DNA of 64,000 nt from positions 124,001 through 188,000 of the forward strand of contig CAZGGG010000001.1 of the NCBI GenBank assembly GCA_964525165.1, written 5' to 3'. Under the pieces are notes generated by a model. That model did no database searches, was not told where the DNA came from, and was given only the letters and a program-made list of their open reading frames with translations. The DNA is from JAWLFI01 sp964525165. GTDB lineage: Bacteria; Bacteroidota; Bacteroidia; Chitinophagales; Saprospiraceae. Within the stretch, counting starts at the first letter, position 1; each line of letters starts with the position of its first letter. Shown here one piece after another: positions 35,117 through 43,575 of the stretch. A program made the position numbers and the translations under genes.

Positions 35117-35881
35117 TCATGCGCCCATTCCTCCATCTACACGATATTGAGCTCCTGTAATAAAAGAACTATCTTCAGAGAGTAAGAAGGTAGCTAATTT
35201 GGCGACATCTTCATTCGTGCCATATCGCTTAAGAGGAATCATTTGTTCGAATTGTTTTTTGACCTCACTTCCGGCTCCCGGAGCAAAGCCTTCTTCTAAA
35301 GAGCGCATCATCCTGTTATCTATTGGAGCGGGGTGTATGGAATTAACTCGAATCCCCATGTCGGCACCTTCCAGGGCAGCTACTTTCATGACTCCTATTG
35401 CGGCATGTTTACTGGCCGTGTAAGCCATCATCATAGCAGTTCCTTGGAGACCGGCCACGGAAGAGGTGATGACAACTGACCCTCCGCCGGTTTTAGCCAT
35501 TTCAGGGAATGCATGTTTCATGGCCAACCATACGCCCTTTACATTGACGTTCATCACCTGGTCAAAGGTGTCTTCCGGATATTCCGTTAGGGGTTTGACC
35601 ACTCCTTCTACTCCTGCGTTGTTGAATAGATGATCGATACGGCCGTAGCGCTCTATAGCGGTATGCACATAGTTTTTCACGTCACTGTCTTTAGATACGT
35701 CCGCTACGCAAAAACTCACCTGATCACCGCCTAAGTCATCAACTGTTTGTTTCAGGGCATCTTCATTCAGGTCTACAAGAAGGACTTTTGCCCCTTTTTC
35801 TAATAGCATTTTGGCACAAGTTGAACCGATCCCACCGGATCCTCCGGTGATAATCGCTACTTTGTCTTTGAATTTTGACAT
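35117..35881 (-). CDS. Short-chain dehydrogenase/reductase (classical SDR)
   Basis: A 254-residue NAD(P)-dependent oxidoreductase. The cofactor motif is ITGGSGGIGSTCAKMLL (residues 10-26); VLLVDLNED has an acidic residue after the second strand, favouring NAD(H). NNAG is at about 89-92, the catalytic Ser is in VVITSSVAGL and YTASK holds the Tyr/Lys pair (about 153-157). The C-terminal FITGAQYRVDGGMGA is typical of FabG/glucose-1-dehydrogenase-type SDRs. The substrate cannot be predicted. Confidence 0.85.
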   Translation of the reverse strand: MSKFKDKVAIITGGSGGIGSTCAKMLLEKGAKVLLVDLNEDALKQTVDDLGGDQVSFCVADVSKDSDVKNYVHTAIERYGRIDHLFNNAGVEGVVKPLTEYPEDTFDQVMNVNVKGVWLAMKHAFPEMAKTGGGSVVITSSVAGLQGTAMMMAYTASKHAAIGVMKVAALEGADMGIRVNSIHPAPIDNRMMRSLEEGFAPGAGSEVKKQFEQMIPLKRYGTNEDVAKLATFLLSEDSSFITGAQYRVDGGMGA

Positions 35882-35956
35882 AGTTATATTTTTAGTGTAT
35901 GTATAAAATATTAATCAGACTAGGTTTTATCAAATAAATTCATGTTGTTTTCAAAA

Positions 35957-35987
35957 TAAAAAGGGCGAATCCAAACAGATTCGCCCT
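35957..35987 (-). terminator. Terminator of ahcY
   Basis: Minus strand AGGGCGAATC, loop TGTTTG, GATTCGCCCT, then a T-rich tract. Perfect 10 bp stem, 24 bases after the ahcY stop. Confidence 0.9.
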
Positions 35988-36010
35988 AGTATTATTTATT
36001 GGTTTACAGA

Positions 36011-37324
36011 TTAATATCTGTAATGTTCCGGCTTGTAAGGACCATTCTTTGCAACACCAATATAATTCGCTTGCTCATCGGTCAATTCTTCTAATTCTAC
36101 ACCGATTTTCGCTAGATGTAATCTGGCTACTTCTTCATCTAAATGCTTCGGTAGGGTGTACACTTTGTTTTCGTATTGGTCTTCATTGTGCCACAATTCC
36201 ATTTGCGCAAGCGTCTGGTTGGTGAATGAATTCGACATTACAAATGAAGGGTGGCCTGTAGCACAACCTAAATTCACTAAACGTCCTTCAGCTAATAAGA
36301 TGATATCTTTTCCATCAATAGTATATTTATCTACTTGAGGCTTGATTTCATCTTTCGTATCTCCATGGTTTTGATTCAACCAAGCGACATCAATTTCATT
36401 GTCAAAGTGTCCGATATTGGCAACAATGGCCTTATCTTTCATCAGCTTGAATTCCTCAGCAGTGATGATATCCTTATTGCCCGTTGCAGTTACTATGATA
36501 TCCGCTCTTGGAATTGCATTCTTCATTTTGATGACCTCAAAACCATCCATTGCCGCTTGTAAGGCACAAATCGGATCGATTTCTGTCACAATAACTCGGC
36601 ATCCTGCAGATCTTAGGGATGCAGCAGAACCTTTTCCAACATCACCATATCCTGCAACTACAGCTACTTTACCGGCCATCATGATATCCGTAGCTCTTCG
36701 GATGGCATCTACACACGATTCCTTACAGCCATATTTGTTGTCAAATTTAGACTTAGTTACAGAATCATTTACATTAATCGCAGGCATCGTAAGGGTGCCG
36801 TTCTTTTCTCTTTCATAGAGTCTTAAAACTCCTGTAGTGGTTTCTTCAGAAATACCTTTAATACCTAGGGCAAGCTCCGGATACTTATCTAAAACAACAT
36901 TGGTCAAGTCTCCTCCATCATCCAAAATCATGTTTAAGGATTGTCCGCCCTCGAATGAATGTAAGGTTTGCTCGATGCACCACTCATACTCTTCTTCTGT
37001 CATACCTTTCCAGGCAAAAACAGGGATGCCGGCAGCGGCAATTGCAGCAGCGGCATGATCTTGTGTAGAGAAGATGTTGCAAGATGACCAGGTCACATCT
37101 GCCCCCAATTCAACTAAAGTTTCAATCAACACCGCTGTCTGAATGGTCATATGCAGACAACCTGCAATTCTGGCACCTTTTAAAGGCTTGGTGGGACCGT
37201 ATTTTTCTCTCAAACTCATGAGTCCCGGCATTTCCGCTTCCGCTAACTCAATTTCTTTGCGGCCGTAATCTGCTAATGAAATGTCTTTTACTTTGTACTT
37301 TACTTTTTGATCTACTGCTTGCAT
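36011..37324 (-). CDS. ahcY: Adenosylhomocysteinase
   Basis: Hydrolyses S-adenosylhomocysteine to adenosine and homocysteine, removing the inhibitor of methyltransferases. The 437-residue protein has HMTIQTAVLIETL and TWSSCNIFSTQDHAAAAIA (substrate), a NAD domain with VAGYGDVGKGSAASLRSAG, and the C-terminal Lys/Tyr residues in GPYKPEHYRY. It lacks the roughly 40-residue insert of the long bacterial form and so matches the shorter type. It is a single-gene unit with its own promoter and terminator. Confidence 0.96.
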   Translation of the reverse strand: MQAVDQKVKYKVKDISLADYGRKEIELAEAEMPGLMSLREKYGPTKPLKGARIAGCLHMTIQTAVLIETLVELGADVTWSSCNIFSTQDHAAAAIAAAGIPVFAWKGMTEEEYEWCIEQTLHSFEGGQSLNMILDDGGDLTNVVLDKYPELALGIKGISEETTTGVLRLYEREKNGTLTMPAINVNDSVTKSKFDNKYGCKESCVDAIRRATDIMMAGKVAVVAGYGDVGKGSAASLRSAGCRVIVTEIDPICALQAAMDGFEVIKMKNAIPRADIIVTATGNKDIITAEEFKLMKDKAIVANIGHFDNEIDVAWLNQNHGDTKDEIKPQVDKYTIDGKDIILLAEGRLVNLGCATGHPSFVMSNSFTNQTLAQMELWHNEDQYENKVYTLPKHLDEEVARLHLAKIGVELEELTDEQANYIGVAKNGPYKPEHYRY

Positions 37325-37345
37325 GATATGTTTTTAATTGCGCTG

Positions 37346-37381
37346 CAAAAATACAGATTATCTGATAGTTATGAAATCAAA
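37346..37381 (-). promoter_or_regulatory. Putative promoter of ahcY
   Basis: Minus strand TTTG (37381-37378), 24 bases, then -7 box TATTTTTG (37353-37346). The -7 box is exact; the spacing is slightly long. The leader to ATG 37324 would be about 15 bases. Confidence 0.45.
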
Positions 37382-37518
37382 TGGGAAACATCCTTTTTTT
37401 TGAAAGGTTGATGACAAATGAAGGAGATGACAATAAAATTATGGTTCGCTGAACCTTTTCAGGTGCCCTCCACAATGATTTTCATTCAGGTTTCGTTTAT
37501 TTGCAACTATTAAATCCT

Positions 37519-38001
37519 ATGAACATGAAATCGTACATTTTTTTATTACTGGGCTCAATGATGCTGATTTTGGGGGCCTGTACCGGCAACAAAGCTTTGA
37601 CTCAGGAGGACATCCAAAGTGGAAATTACCAGGAAGTATTTGGTATGCTGGATGTATCTGAAATTGAGCAAAAGCCAGATAAGCTTCCAATGTACCCGAA
37701 TGGGAATGTTGGGGTCGTGAATGATATCCAGAAGAACGTGCAATACCCCGCTTCCGCAAAAGAAGCCGGAATTGAGGGTAATGTGCTGGTCAGCTTCATC
37801 GTCACCAAGAGCGGAAAAGTTAAAAATGTTCAAATCGAAAAAAGTGTACATGCTGAATTAGATAAAGCTGCTATAGAAGTGATTGAAGAGCTCAAGCCTT
37901 TTACGCCGGCAATTATCAATGGTGAAAAATCAGAGGTGAAACTAAAGTCTTTAATCACTTTTCGATTGCCTTCAGAGATGTCGGGTAAGTCAAGACAGTA
38001 A
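37519..38001 (+). CDS. Lipoprotein with a TonB C-terminal domain
   Basis: A 160-residue protein with a lipoprotein leader (LLLGSMMLILGAC, Cys21) and a TonB C-terminal domain (about residues 72-157; VQYPASAKEAGIEGNVLVSF, SGKVKNVQIEKSVHAELDKAA, VKLKSLITFRLP). Unlike normal TonB it has no inner-membrane helix coupled to ExbB/D and no proline-rich spacer, so it probably does not energise receptors. Such proteins occur across Bacteroidota with no known job. Start ATG 37519 or 37525 were preferred over the TTG further upstream. The 3' end overlaps the convergent glycosyltransferase gene by 12 bases. Confidence 0.8.
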   Translation: MNMKSYIFLLLGSMMLILGACTGNKALTQEDIQSGNYQEVFGMLDVSEIEQKPDKLPMYPNGNVGVVNDIQKNVQYPASAKEAGIEGNVLVSFIVTKSGKVKNVQIEKSVHAELDKAAIEVIEELKPFTPAIINGEKSEVKLKSLITFRLPSEMSGKSRQ

Positions 38002-39084
38002 TTCTTTGTAAATATCAATTATTTCGGCTGTATGCTTTTCAGCGCTGAATGATTTAGACCTATCGAGGGCCTTCTGCGACCAGAAGGCTCTTTCTTTTTC
38101 TTTGGATTGCAAGAGCATCATATGCTGTAAGAGACTTGTAGCATCCATGGGGTCGAAGTACAACATTGCCTCTCCTCCTACTTCAGGGATAGACGAACGT
38201 TGACTGCCGATAACGGGACATCCACAATTCATCGCCTCCAATACGGGCAAGCCAAAGCCTTCATAGAGTGATGGATACAATAAAGCTATGGCTCCTGAAT
38301 ATAAATGTGCCAGTTCTTTTGTGCTATAGTACTTTGAGCTAGGATGAATGTATCCCTTCAGATCATATTTTTCAACCATCTGCTCTTGAGCACTACTCAA
38401 TTCTCCAATGATCAGTAAGGGAGCTAGCTTTGCTTTTTGTTGCCTGTAGGCTTCAAGCACGATTTCCAGGTTTTTCCTGGGGTGATGGGTACCCACAAAT
38501 AAAAAGTAAGAACTAAAGGGCAACTCCGTTAAGGTTCTTTCAATGCTGTCTGTTTCGTAACCATCATGGAAGTCCGGAGTGGTGAAAATCGGATGGATAT
38601 GAATTTTGTTACTGTCAGCGCCATAATATCTTATGAGGTCATCTGCAGTGCTTTTAGATATGGAAATAATGGCATCTGATCTTTGCACTGCATATTTCCA
38701 TTTTTGATGATATACCTTTCTATCCCACCAACCATACGATGACGGATAGTGCTTAAATATGCAGTCATGCATCGTCACCACCAATCGAGGCATTTCTTTT
38801 TTGGGGTGAATGGGTATTTCATGACTTAAGCCATGATATATATCCAAGCTATGAAAAATAGGCTCCCTTGCCAGACCTACTGTACGCCAAAGCAATTCGG
38901 GTCCGGATGGCTCAACCCTTTGTACGTGTTCGGGAACTGACCAGATAGGGGCATTTTTTTTGTTTGGACTAAAGACCAAAAGCTCATGTTCTGTTTGACT
39001 CAATGTCTCAATATATCCTCTGCTGTATTGTCCTAACCCGGTCGGATTATACAAGGCCCTTTTCCCGTCTAGTCCAATTCTCAT
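37990..39084 (-). CDS. GT4 family glycosyltransferase
   Basis: A 364-residue GT-B fold glycosyltransferase. The C-terminal donor-binding half has YFLFVGTHHPRKNLEIVLE and the Glu-x7-Glu motif YEGFGLPVLEAMNCGCPVIG. The N-terminal half has GLGQYSRGYIETL. It resembles mannosyl/glycosyl transferases used for surface polysaccharides; donor and acceptor are unknown. It starts in a 4-base ATGA overlap with the epimerase gene upstream. Confidence 0.87.
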   Translation of the reverse strand: MRIGLDGKRALYNPTGLGQYSRGYIETLSQTEHELLVFSPNKKNAPIWSVPEHVQRVEPSGPELLWRTVGLAREPIFHSLDIYHGLSHEIPIHPKKEMPRLVVTMHDCIFKHYPSSYGWWDRKVYHQKWKYAVQRSDAIISISKSTADDLIRYYGADSNKIHIHPIFTTPDFHDGYETDSIERTLTELPFSSYFLFVGTHHPRKNLEIVLEAYRQQKAKLAPLLIIGELSSAQEQMVEKYDLKGYIHPSSKYYSTKELAHLYSGAIALLYPSLYEGFGLPVLEAMNCGCPVIGSQRSSIPEVGGEAMLYFDPMDATSLLQHMMLLQSKEKERAFWSQKALDRSKSFSAEKHTAEIIDIYKELLS

Positions 39085-40088
39085 ACCGATGAAGTGTTGG
39101 ATGATTTTAAAAATTCTAGGGTGATTTTTCGAACATAATCCGGAATGGAACGGTAAGGATGTCCAAAAGTGTCTCTAGCTTTGGTGCCATCGTATTTTGA
39201 GTGGGTAGATGATATAATTAAACTGTGTCTATGAATGATAGAATCGGCTCCTAGAAAAGGTCTAAGGATAGGTAAAATAGGGATCACATAAGGCACCCAT
39301 GAGGATCGAAAGCGACGAGTGAGTTCTTTTTTTTGGGCGGCACTTCTCACCTGATGCATCAATTCCTGATAGGAAAAATCACCCGCACTGAGAATAAACC
39401 TTTCTCCCTGTCCATTCCATTCTAATCCTTTAATCAGAAAGGCGACTACATCTTCTACTGCCACGAAACCATTACTTCCCTCCGGATACATGGAAGCCTT
39501 TAAAAACGAAGGAATCAAAGCCCCGCTTCCTTGTTCCCAAAAGCCAGATCCCAGTATGGTAGACGGATTGAAAATAACGGTTGATAAACCTTCCGACTGC
39601 CCGCGCCAGACTTCCAGTTCCGCTTGTCTTTTCGACAAAGCATAAGGGCTGTTTCGATAGCTATCTTCCCATTTTGTTTCTTCATCAATAATGGTGTTTT
39701 CATTGATAGGACGGCCCACAGCCGCTACGGAGCTCAGGAATATAAACTTTTTAATATTGAAGTCAATGCTCAGGTTGACTACATTACGTGTGCCTTCAAT
39801 GTTGATTTTCTTTAACTTATTCTTGTCTGACGATCGAAAAGAAACCAAGCCTGCACAGTGAAAGATAACATTCACCTGATGGAAAGCCTTCTCCAAAGAA
39901 GGTATATCCAGGATATCTCCCTCCACCCAATGTATATGTTTTGATTGTGCGTGCCTTGCACTGATTTGTGAATGTGCTCTTTTTAAGGCTGTAATAGAAG
40001 TATACCCTTGATCGAGGAGCTCTTGGATTAAATGAGCGCCAACAAGCCCTGTGCCTCCGGTTATGCCTATGTGAATGTCCTTATGCAT
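39081..40088 (-). CDS. NAD-dependent epimerase/dehydratase family protein (extended SDR)
   Basis: A 335-residue extended SDR. The Rossmann motif is GITGGTGLVGAHLIQELL, the catalytic Tyr-x3-Lys is in NSPYALSKRQAELEVW and FHCAGLVSFR marks the core. It resembles dihydroflavonol-4-reductase-like enzymes rather than sugar-nucleotide epimerases with a clear substrate. It lies nine bases downstream of anmK and overlaps the glycosyltransferase gene by four bases, so anmK, this gene and the transferase probably form one operon. Confidence 0.83.
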   Translation of the reverse strand: MHKDIHIGITGGTGLVGAHLIQELLDQGYTSITALKRAHSQISARHAQSKHIHWVEGDILDIPSLEKAFHQVNVIFHCAGLVSFRSSDKNKLKKINIEGTRNVVNLSIDFNIKKFIFLSSVAAVGRPINENTIIDEETKWEDSYRNSPYALSKRQAELEVWRGQSEGLSTVIFNPSTILGSGFWEQGSGALIPSFLKASMYPEGSNGFVAVEDVVAFLIKGLEWNGQGERFILSAGDFSYQELMHQVRSAAQKKELTRRFRSSWVPYVIPILPILRPFLGADSIIHRHSLIISSTHSKYDGTKARDTFGHPYRSIPDYVRKITLEFLKSSNTSSV

Positions 40089-40096
40089 GGCTTTTG

Positions 40097-41149
40097 TTAA
40101 GGGTAATAAACAGCACCTGATATCTGATCAAAAGGTACTCCTGTAGTCGAAGATAATATGTTTGGTAACTTTTCCATTTTGAGCCAGGCCATAAAGGACA
40201 TGAGAAAAGCTTCTTTGAAAGTTCTCCAAGGCTCAGGAACTATCTCCACTATGCCTTTCGGCAAATACTGCTTCAGAACGCTTACAAAAGTTTGATTCAT
40301 GCTGCCACCCCCGGTAAGGAGTACCTTAAGTTCTCGGTCACGGCTATGATCTGTAAGACCCGCAATTACTTCTATTGTGTGCTCAATAAAAGTTCTCATT
40401 TTTGTTTCGACAGAAAGATCATATCGGTTCATAACTTCAAAATAAAAGTTTTTGACCTCTTGATTGCTTAATGACTTTGGTGGGGCTTCTTTTAAAAATG
40501 GCCAATGATTCAGCATAGAAAGTAGCTCTCGGTCTACACGCCCCTTAGAGGACAAATGCCCATCTTTGTCCATGGTCTCTCCCAGTTCATTCGCTAACTG
40601 GTTCAAGATTTGATTGAAACCACAGATGTCAAATCCGGGGCCGGGTTCTTGTGGGAAGCTTACATTCGCTATGCCGCCTAGATTGATGCAAATGTCATAC
40701 TCTTTGAAAAAATAATAATCGACAATCGGGGCTAGGGGTGCGCCTTGTCCTCCTCGAGCAATATCAGCTTGTCTAAACGCTCCAAAGCATGGAAGCCCGG
40801 TCAGCGAAGCCAATAACTGTGCATTCCCCATTTGGATGCTGAACCCATCTTCAGGTTCATGAAATAAAGTATGGCCATGCCATGAAATGGCATCGGTATC
40901 CATCAACATACTGGGAGGAATTTGGCTGGCTTGAAAGCGAGTGTAGTCAGCTTCTAACTTAAAAAAATCTGATAGGCCCAATTTTTCCGCATGTTTTAGT
41001 TGTTCTACCCACTCTTTTGGTATAGGTATCTCAGCAGTTTCTATCCATTCAAAGTGATGCCCATCGTAAAAGCGGACTTTGGCAAGATCTATTCCGTCCA
41101 AAGAAGAACCCGACATTATGCCTAATATGGTTTTCGGATGCTTATTCAT
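40097..41149 (-). CDS. anmK: Anhydro-N-acetylmuramic acid kinase
   Basis: AnmK phosphorylates and opens 1,6-anhydro-MurNAc during recycling of cell-wall muropeptides. The 350-residue protein has the start GIMSGSSLDGIDLAKVRF, LAPIVDYYFFKEYDICINLG, GGIANVSF, GFDICGFNQILNQLA and LLTGGGSMNQTFV, all typical of the family. It overlaps the cytochrome c gene by eight bases. A copy of the dispersed hairpin motif lies in it at 40252-40265. Confidence 0.93.
   Translation of the reverse strand: MNKHPKTILGIMSGSSLDGIDLAKVRFYDGHHFEWIETAEIPIPKEWVEQLKHAEKLGLSDFFKLEADYTRFQASQIPPSMLMDTDAISWHGHTLFHEPEDGFSIQMGNAQLLASLTGLPCFGAFRQADIARGGQGAPLAPIVDYYFFKEYDICINLGGIANVSFPQEPGPGFDICGFNQILNQLANELGETMDKDGHLSSKGRVDRELLSMLNHWPFLKEAPPKSLSNQEVKNFYFEVMNRYDLSVETKMRTFIEHTIEVIAGLTDHSRDRELKVLLTGGGSMNQTFVSVLKQYLPKGIVEIVPEPWRTFKEAFLMSFMAWLKMEKLPNILSSTTGVPFDQISGAVYYP
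40253..40265 (-). repeat. Dispersed hairpin motif, copy 4 (exact 13-mer)
   Basis: Minus strand TTTGCCGAAAGGC followed by A, within anmK, read there as LPKG. Confidence 0.65.
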
Positions 41150-41486
41150 CGGCGGTCACGAGAGATTGCGTGTATTGGGCAACAAGAGTAATTTCCTCTG
41201 CACTTAATATGCTTTTAAAGGGAGTCATGGTATTCTTACCATTAGCAATGAGCAATTTCCTTTCCGTTAAACTCAATTGACTTTGTGTGAGATCTTTGGC
41301 CCCATTGAGCCCCATTTTACCATTGAGTCCATGACAAGCAACGCAATATTTTTTAAAGATTTGGGCTCCTTTCTCTATATCAGTTAGAGGTTTGTTCTTA
41401 TTGGAAGAAGCGTCACCTTGCTGGCCGCAAGAAAAAAAGACTACCATGATGGTGATAACCCATAAAAATGAATGTTGAGCTTTCAT
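41142..41486 (-). CDS. Lipoprotein c-type cytochrome
   Basis: A 114-residue monohaem cytochrome. The leader ends in VVFFSC with Cys20 as lipid anchor. The haem motif is CVACH (48-52) and the axial Met is likely Met87 in KNTMTPFKSIL. It should carry electrons in the periplasm, tethered to a membrane. The partner oxidase or dehydrogenase is not in the window. Its stop overlaps the anmK start by eight bases, although no functional link is evident. Confidence 0.87.
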   Translation of the reverse strand: MKAQHSFLWVITIMVVFFSCGQQGDASSNKNKPLTDIEKGAQIFKKYCVACHGLNGKMGLNGAKDLTQSQLSLTERKLLIANGKNTMTPFKSILSAEEITLVAQYTQSLVTADE

Positions 41487-41587
41487 ACTACTAAGGTCTG
41501 ATTTTTAGTGAAACCCAAAAGACTTTATCCTGTCTTTTGTGTTATTCATCGAAAACTTTGGAAACTTTTGTCAACCTTTTCGTTTCC

Positions 41588-41610
41588 AATGTGTATTTAG
41601 TGCGTACATT
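41588..41610 (+). promoter_or_regulatory. Candidate TetR operator
   Basis: Imperfect inverted repeat AATGT-N13-ACATT just upstream of the tetR gene, with central GTGCGTAC. TetR regulators often bind such palindromes next to their own gene. Only the arm symmetry supports it. Confidence 0.3.
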
Positions 41611-41630
41611 GCGCAAGGATTAAAACAAGT

Positions 41631-42239
41631 ATGGAAATAATCGGCAAGGCACGGGAATTGTTTATGAAATATGGCATTAAGTCTGTCACAATGGATGATG
41701 TGTCCAGAACGCTGGGTATTTCCAAGAAAACCCTCTATGGTGAGGTGGCCAATAAAGAGGACTTGATTCAGAAAGTTCTGGAATTGGACAGGTGCTCTAC
41801 TGAAGAGGAAATGGATCAATTGCATTCACAAGCGGAGAATGCCATTGCCCACATGGCCTTGATCGTCATTACCTTGGTGAAAAAATTCAGGGAGGTCTCT
41901 CCAGTTGCTATTTATGATCTTCAGAAATATTATGGTCCTCTTTGGTCCGAAATGGAAGAAAAAAGGACTTCATTTGTATATCATCATATCCGGGAAAATA
42001 TCAAAAGAGGAATGGATGAAGGAATCTATCGAAAAGACCTCCATCCGGAAATCATTACTCGCTTATACGTTGAAATGTCTCGTACCATAGTGAATGAGCA
42101 AGTGTTTTCATTGGAGAAATATAAAAGGGCTCAATTATTGGAGCAAATTACGTCTTATCATTTGAATGGTATCGTAAATGAAAAGGGGTATAAAATTTGG
42201 GAAGTTTACAAAAAGAACATTTTTCATGAAGACTCATAG
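41631..42239 (+). CDS. TetR/AcrR family regulator of the efflux operon
   Basis: A 202-residue DNA-binding regulator. The N-terminal helix-turn-helix lies at about residues 20-48 (SVTMDDVSRTLGISKKTLYG, preceded by LFMKYGIK). The C-terminal ligand/dimerisation domain is all-helical. It overlaps the TolC gene by 14 bases and heads a TolC-adaptor-RND operon, a common Bacteroidota order. It probably represses its own operon. Confidence 0.9.
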   Translation: MEIIGKARELFMKYGIKSVTMDDVSRTLGISKKTLYGEVANKEDLIQKVLELDRCSTEEEMDQLHSQAENAIAHMALIVITLVKKFREVSPVAIYDLQKYYGPLWSEMEEKRTSFVYHHIRENIKRGMDEGIYRKDLHPEIITRLYVEMSRTIVNEQVFSLEKYKRAQLLEQITSYHLNGIVNEKGYKIWEVYKKNIFHEDS

Positions 42240-43566
42240 TCTAATATTTTTGTTGCTATGTGGATGGACAGTTGGTTTGTCCTCCCTAAAGGGGCAATCC
42301 TCCTTTACGATCGATCAGGCAATCGATTACGCGCAGGAGCGTAACAAGGAAATCAAACTTAGCCAGTTGGCTGTTGAGGATGCAGACGCTCAAATCTTGG
42401 AATATTGGGCCTCAGGTATACCCACTCTGAATGGTACGATTGATTACAATCACTTTATTCAAATCCCAAAGACAGTTGTTCCCGCCGAGATTTTTGGCGG
42501 ACCTCCCGGCGAGTTTGCTGAATTACAGTTTGGCGTGGCCAATACCTTGAATGGCCAGTTGACCTTAAATGCTTTGATATTTGATGGCAGTTTTATCGTG
42601 GGCCTTCGGGCGCAAAAGATGTATAAGGAATTACGTAAGAGAGAGCTGTTGCAAACTGAGCAACAAGTTCGAGTAAATGTCACAAAAGCATTTTTGAACG
42701 TGTTGGTGGCTGACAGGACTCTAGAAATTCTGCAAAGAAATATTGAGAACCTCAGGTCCAATTTAGCGGAAGCGGAAGCAAGTTATCAGGAAGGTTTTGT
42801 AGAGCGATTGGATGTAGACCGAATTCAGCTTTCTCTTCAGACATTAGAGACAGAATTTGAGGCAGCAAGAGGAAATGCTTGGTTGGCTAAAAATCTATTG
42901 AAATTTCAAATGCATTATCCGATCAATGATGATTTAGAGGTGGAAGGAAAATTAGAAGAAATATTTCCGGAAGCACAGGCATTTGAAGTGGATTATGATG
43001 GTGAATTTGACTACAACGAAAGAATCGATTACAGAATCGCCAATAAAGGTTTGGAATTGAGTCAGGTAGATATAAAGAGACTTCAGGCAAGTTACTTACC
43101 CAGAATTACAGGGTTTCTGAATCATTCGCAACAGCTCCAAAGGGAGGATTTGTTCAATGATACCCAAATACCATGGATCCCTTCTACATTGGTAGGTGCC
43201 CGATTAGCACTCCCAATATTTGACGGCTTAGACCGCACCGCTAAAATCCAGCGGGCTAAAGTTCGTCGAGAACAAACCATTCAACAAATTCAGCAGTTGG
43301 AGTCCGGGATTGACATGGAAATCACAAATGCGCGGATACAGTTTGACAATGCGCAAAGGAAGCTGACAAACACGAAAAATAATTTAGATCTGTCAGAAAG
43401 AATCTATGAAACAACCCAACAAAAATTTGATGAAGGGGTAGGGTCCAGTCTGGAAGTAAAATCTGCCGAGTCAGATTTTTATCAGGCCCAGGCCTCCTAT
43501 GTAGGCGCCTTATACGATGTACTGGTGGCCTACGTCAATCTTCAAAATGCTTTAGGAAAAATATAA
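42226..43566 (+). CDS. TolC-family outer-membrane efflux protein
   Basis: A 446-residue outer-membrane channel. Start ATG 42226 begins the signal peptide MKTHSLIFLLLCGWTVGLSS; the reading frame extends further upstream but inside tetR. Two TolC/OEP repeats are visible with long helices (QTEQQVRVNVTKAFLNVLVA, LEIL; QKFDEGVGSSLEVKSAESDF). It exports drugs or metabolites together with the adaptor and RND pump that follow, 9 and about 1,200 bases downstream. Confidence 0.9.
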   Translation: MKTHSLIFLLLCGWTVGLSSLKGQSSFTIDQAIDYAQERNKEIKLSQLAVEDADAQILEYWASGIPTLNGTIDYNHFIQIPKTVVPAEIFGGPPGEFAELQFGVANTLNGQLTLNALIFDGSFIVGLRAQKMYKELRKRELLQTEQQVRVNVTKAFLNVLVADRTLEILQRNIENLRSNLAEAEASYQEGFVERLDVDRIQLSLQTLETEFEAARGNAWLAKNLLKFQMHYPINDDLEVEGKLEEIFPEAQAFEVDYDGEFDYNERIDYRIANKGLELSQVDIKRLQASYLPRITGFLNHSQQLQREDLFNDTQIPWIPSTLVGARLALPIFDGLDRTAKIQRAKVRREQTIQQIQQLESGIDMEITNARIQFDNAQRKLTNTKNNLDLSERIYETTQQKFDEGVGSSLEVKSAESDFYQAQASYVGALYDVLVAYVNLQNALGKI

Positions 43567-43575
43567 ACCATCCCA

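Noticed and set aside
37325..37518. A SAM or SAH riboswitch before ahcY
   Set aside because: The sequence upstream of ahcY holds only a promoter-like element. No conserved riboswitch core or expression platform was seen.
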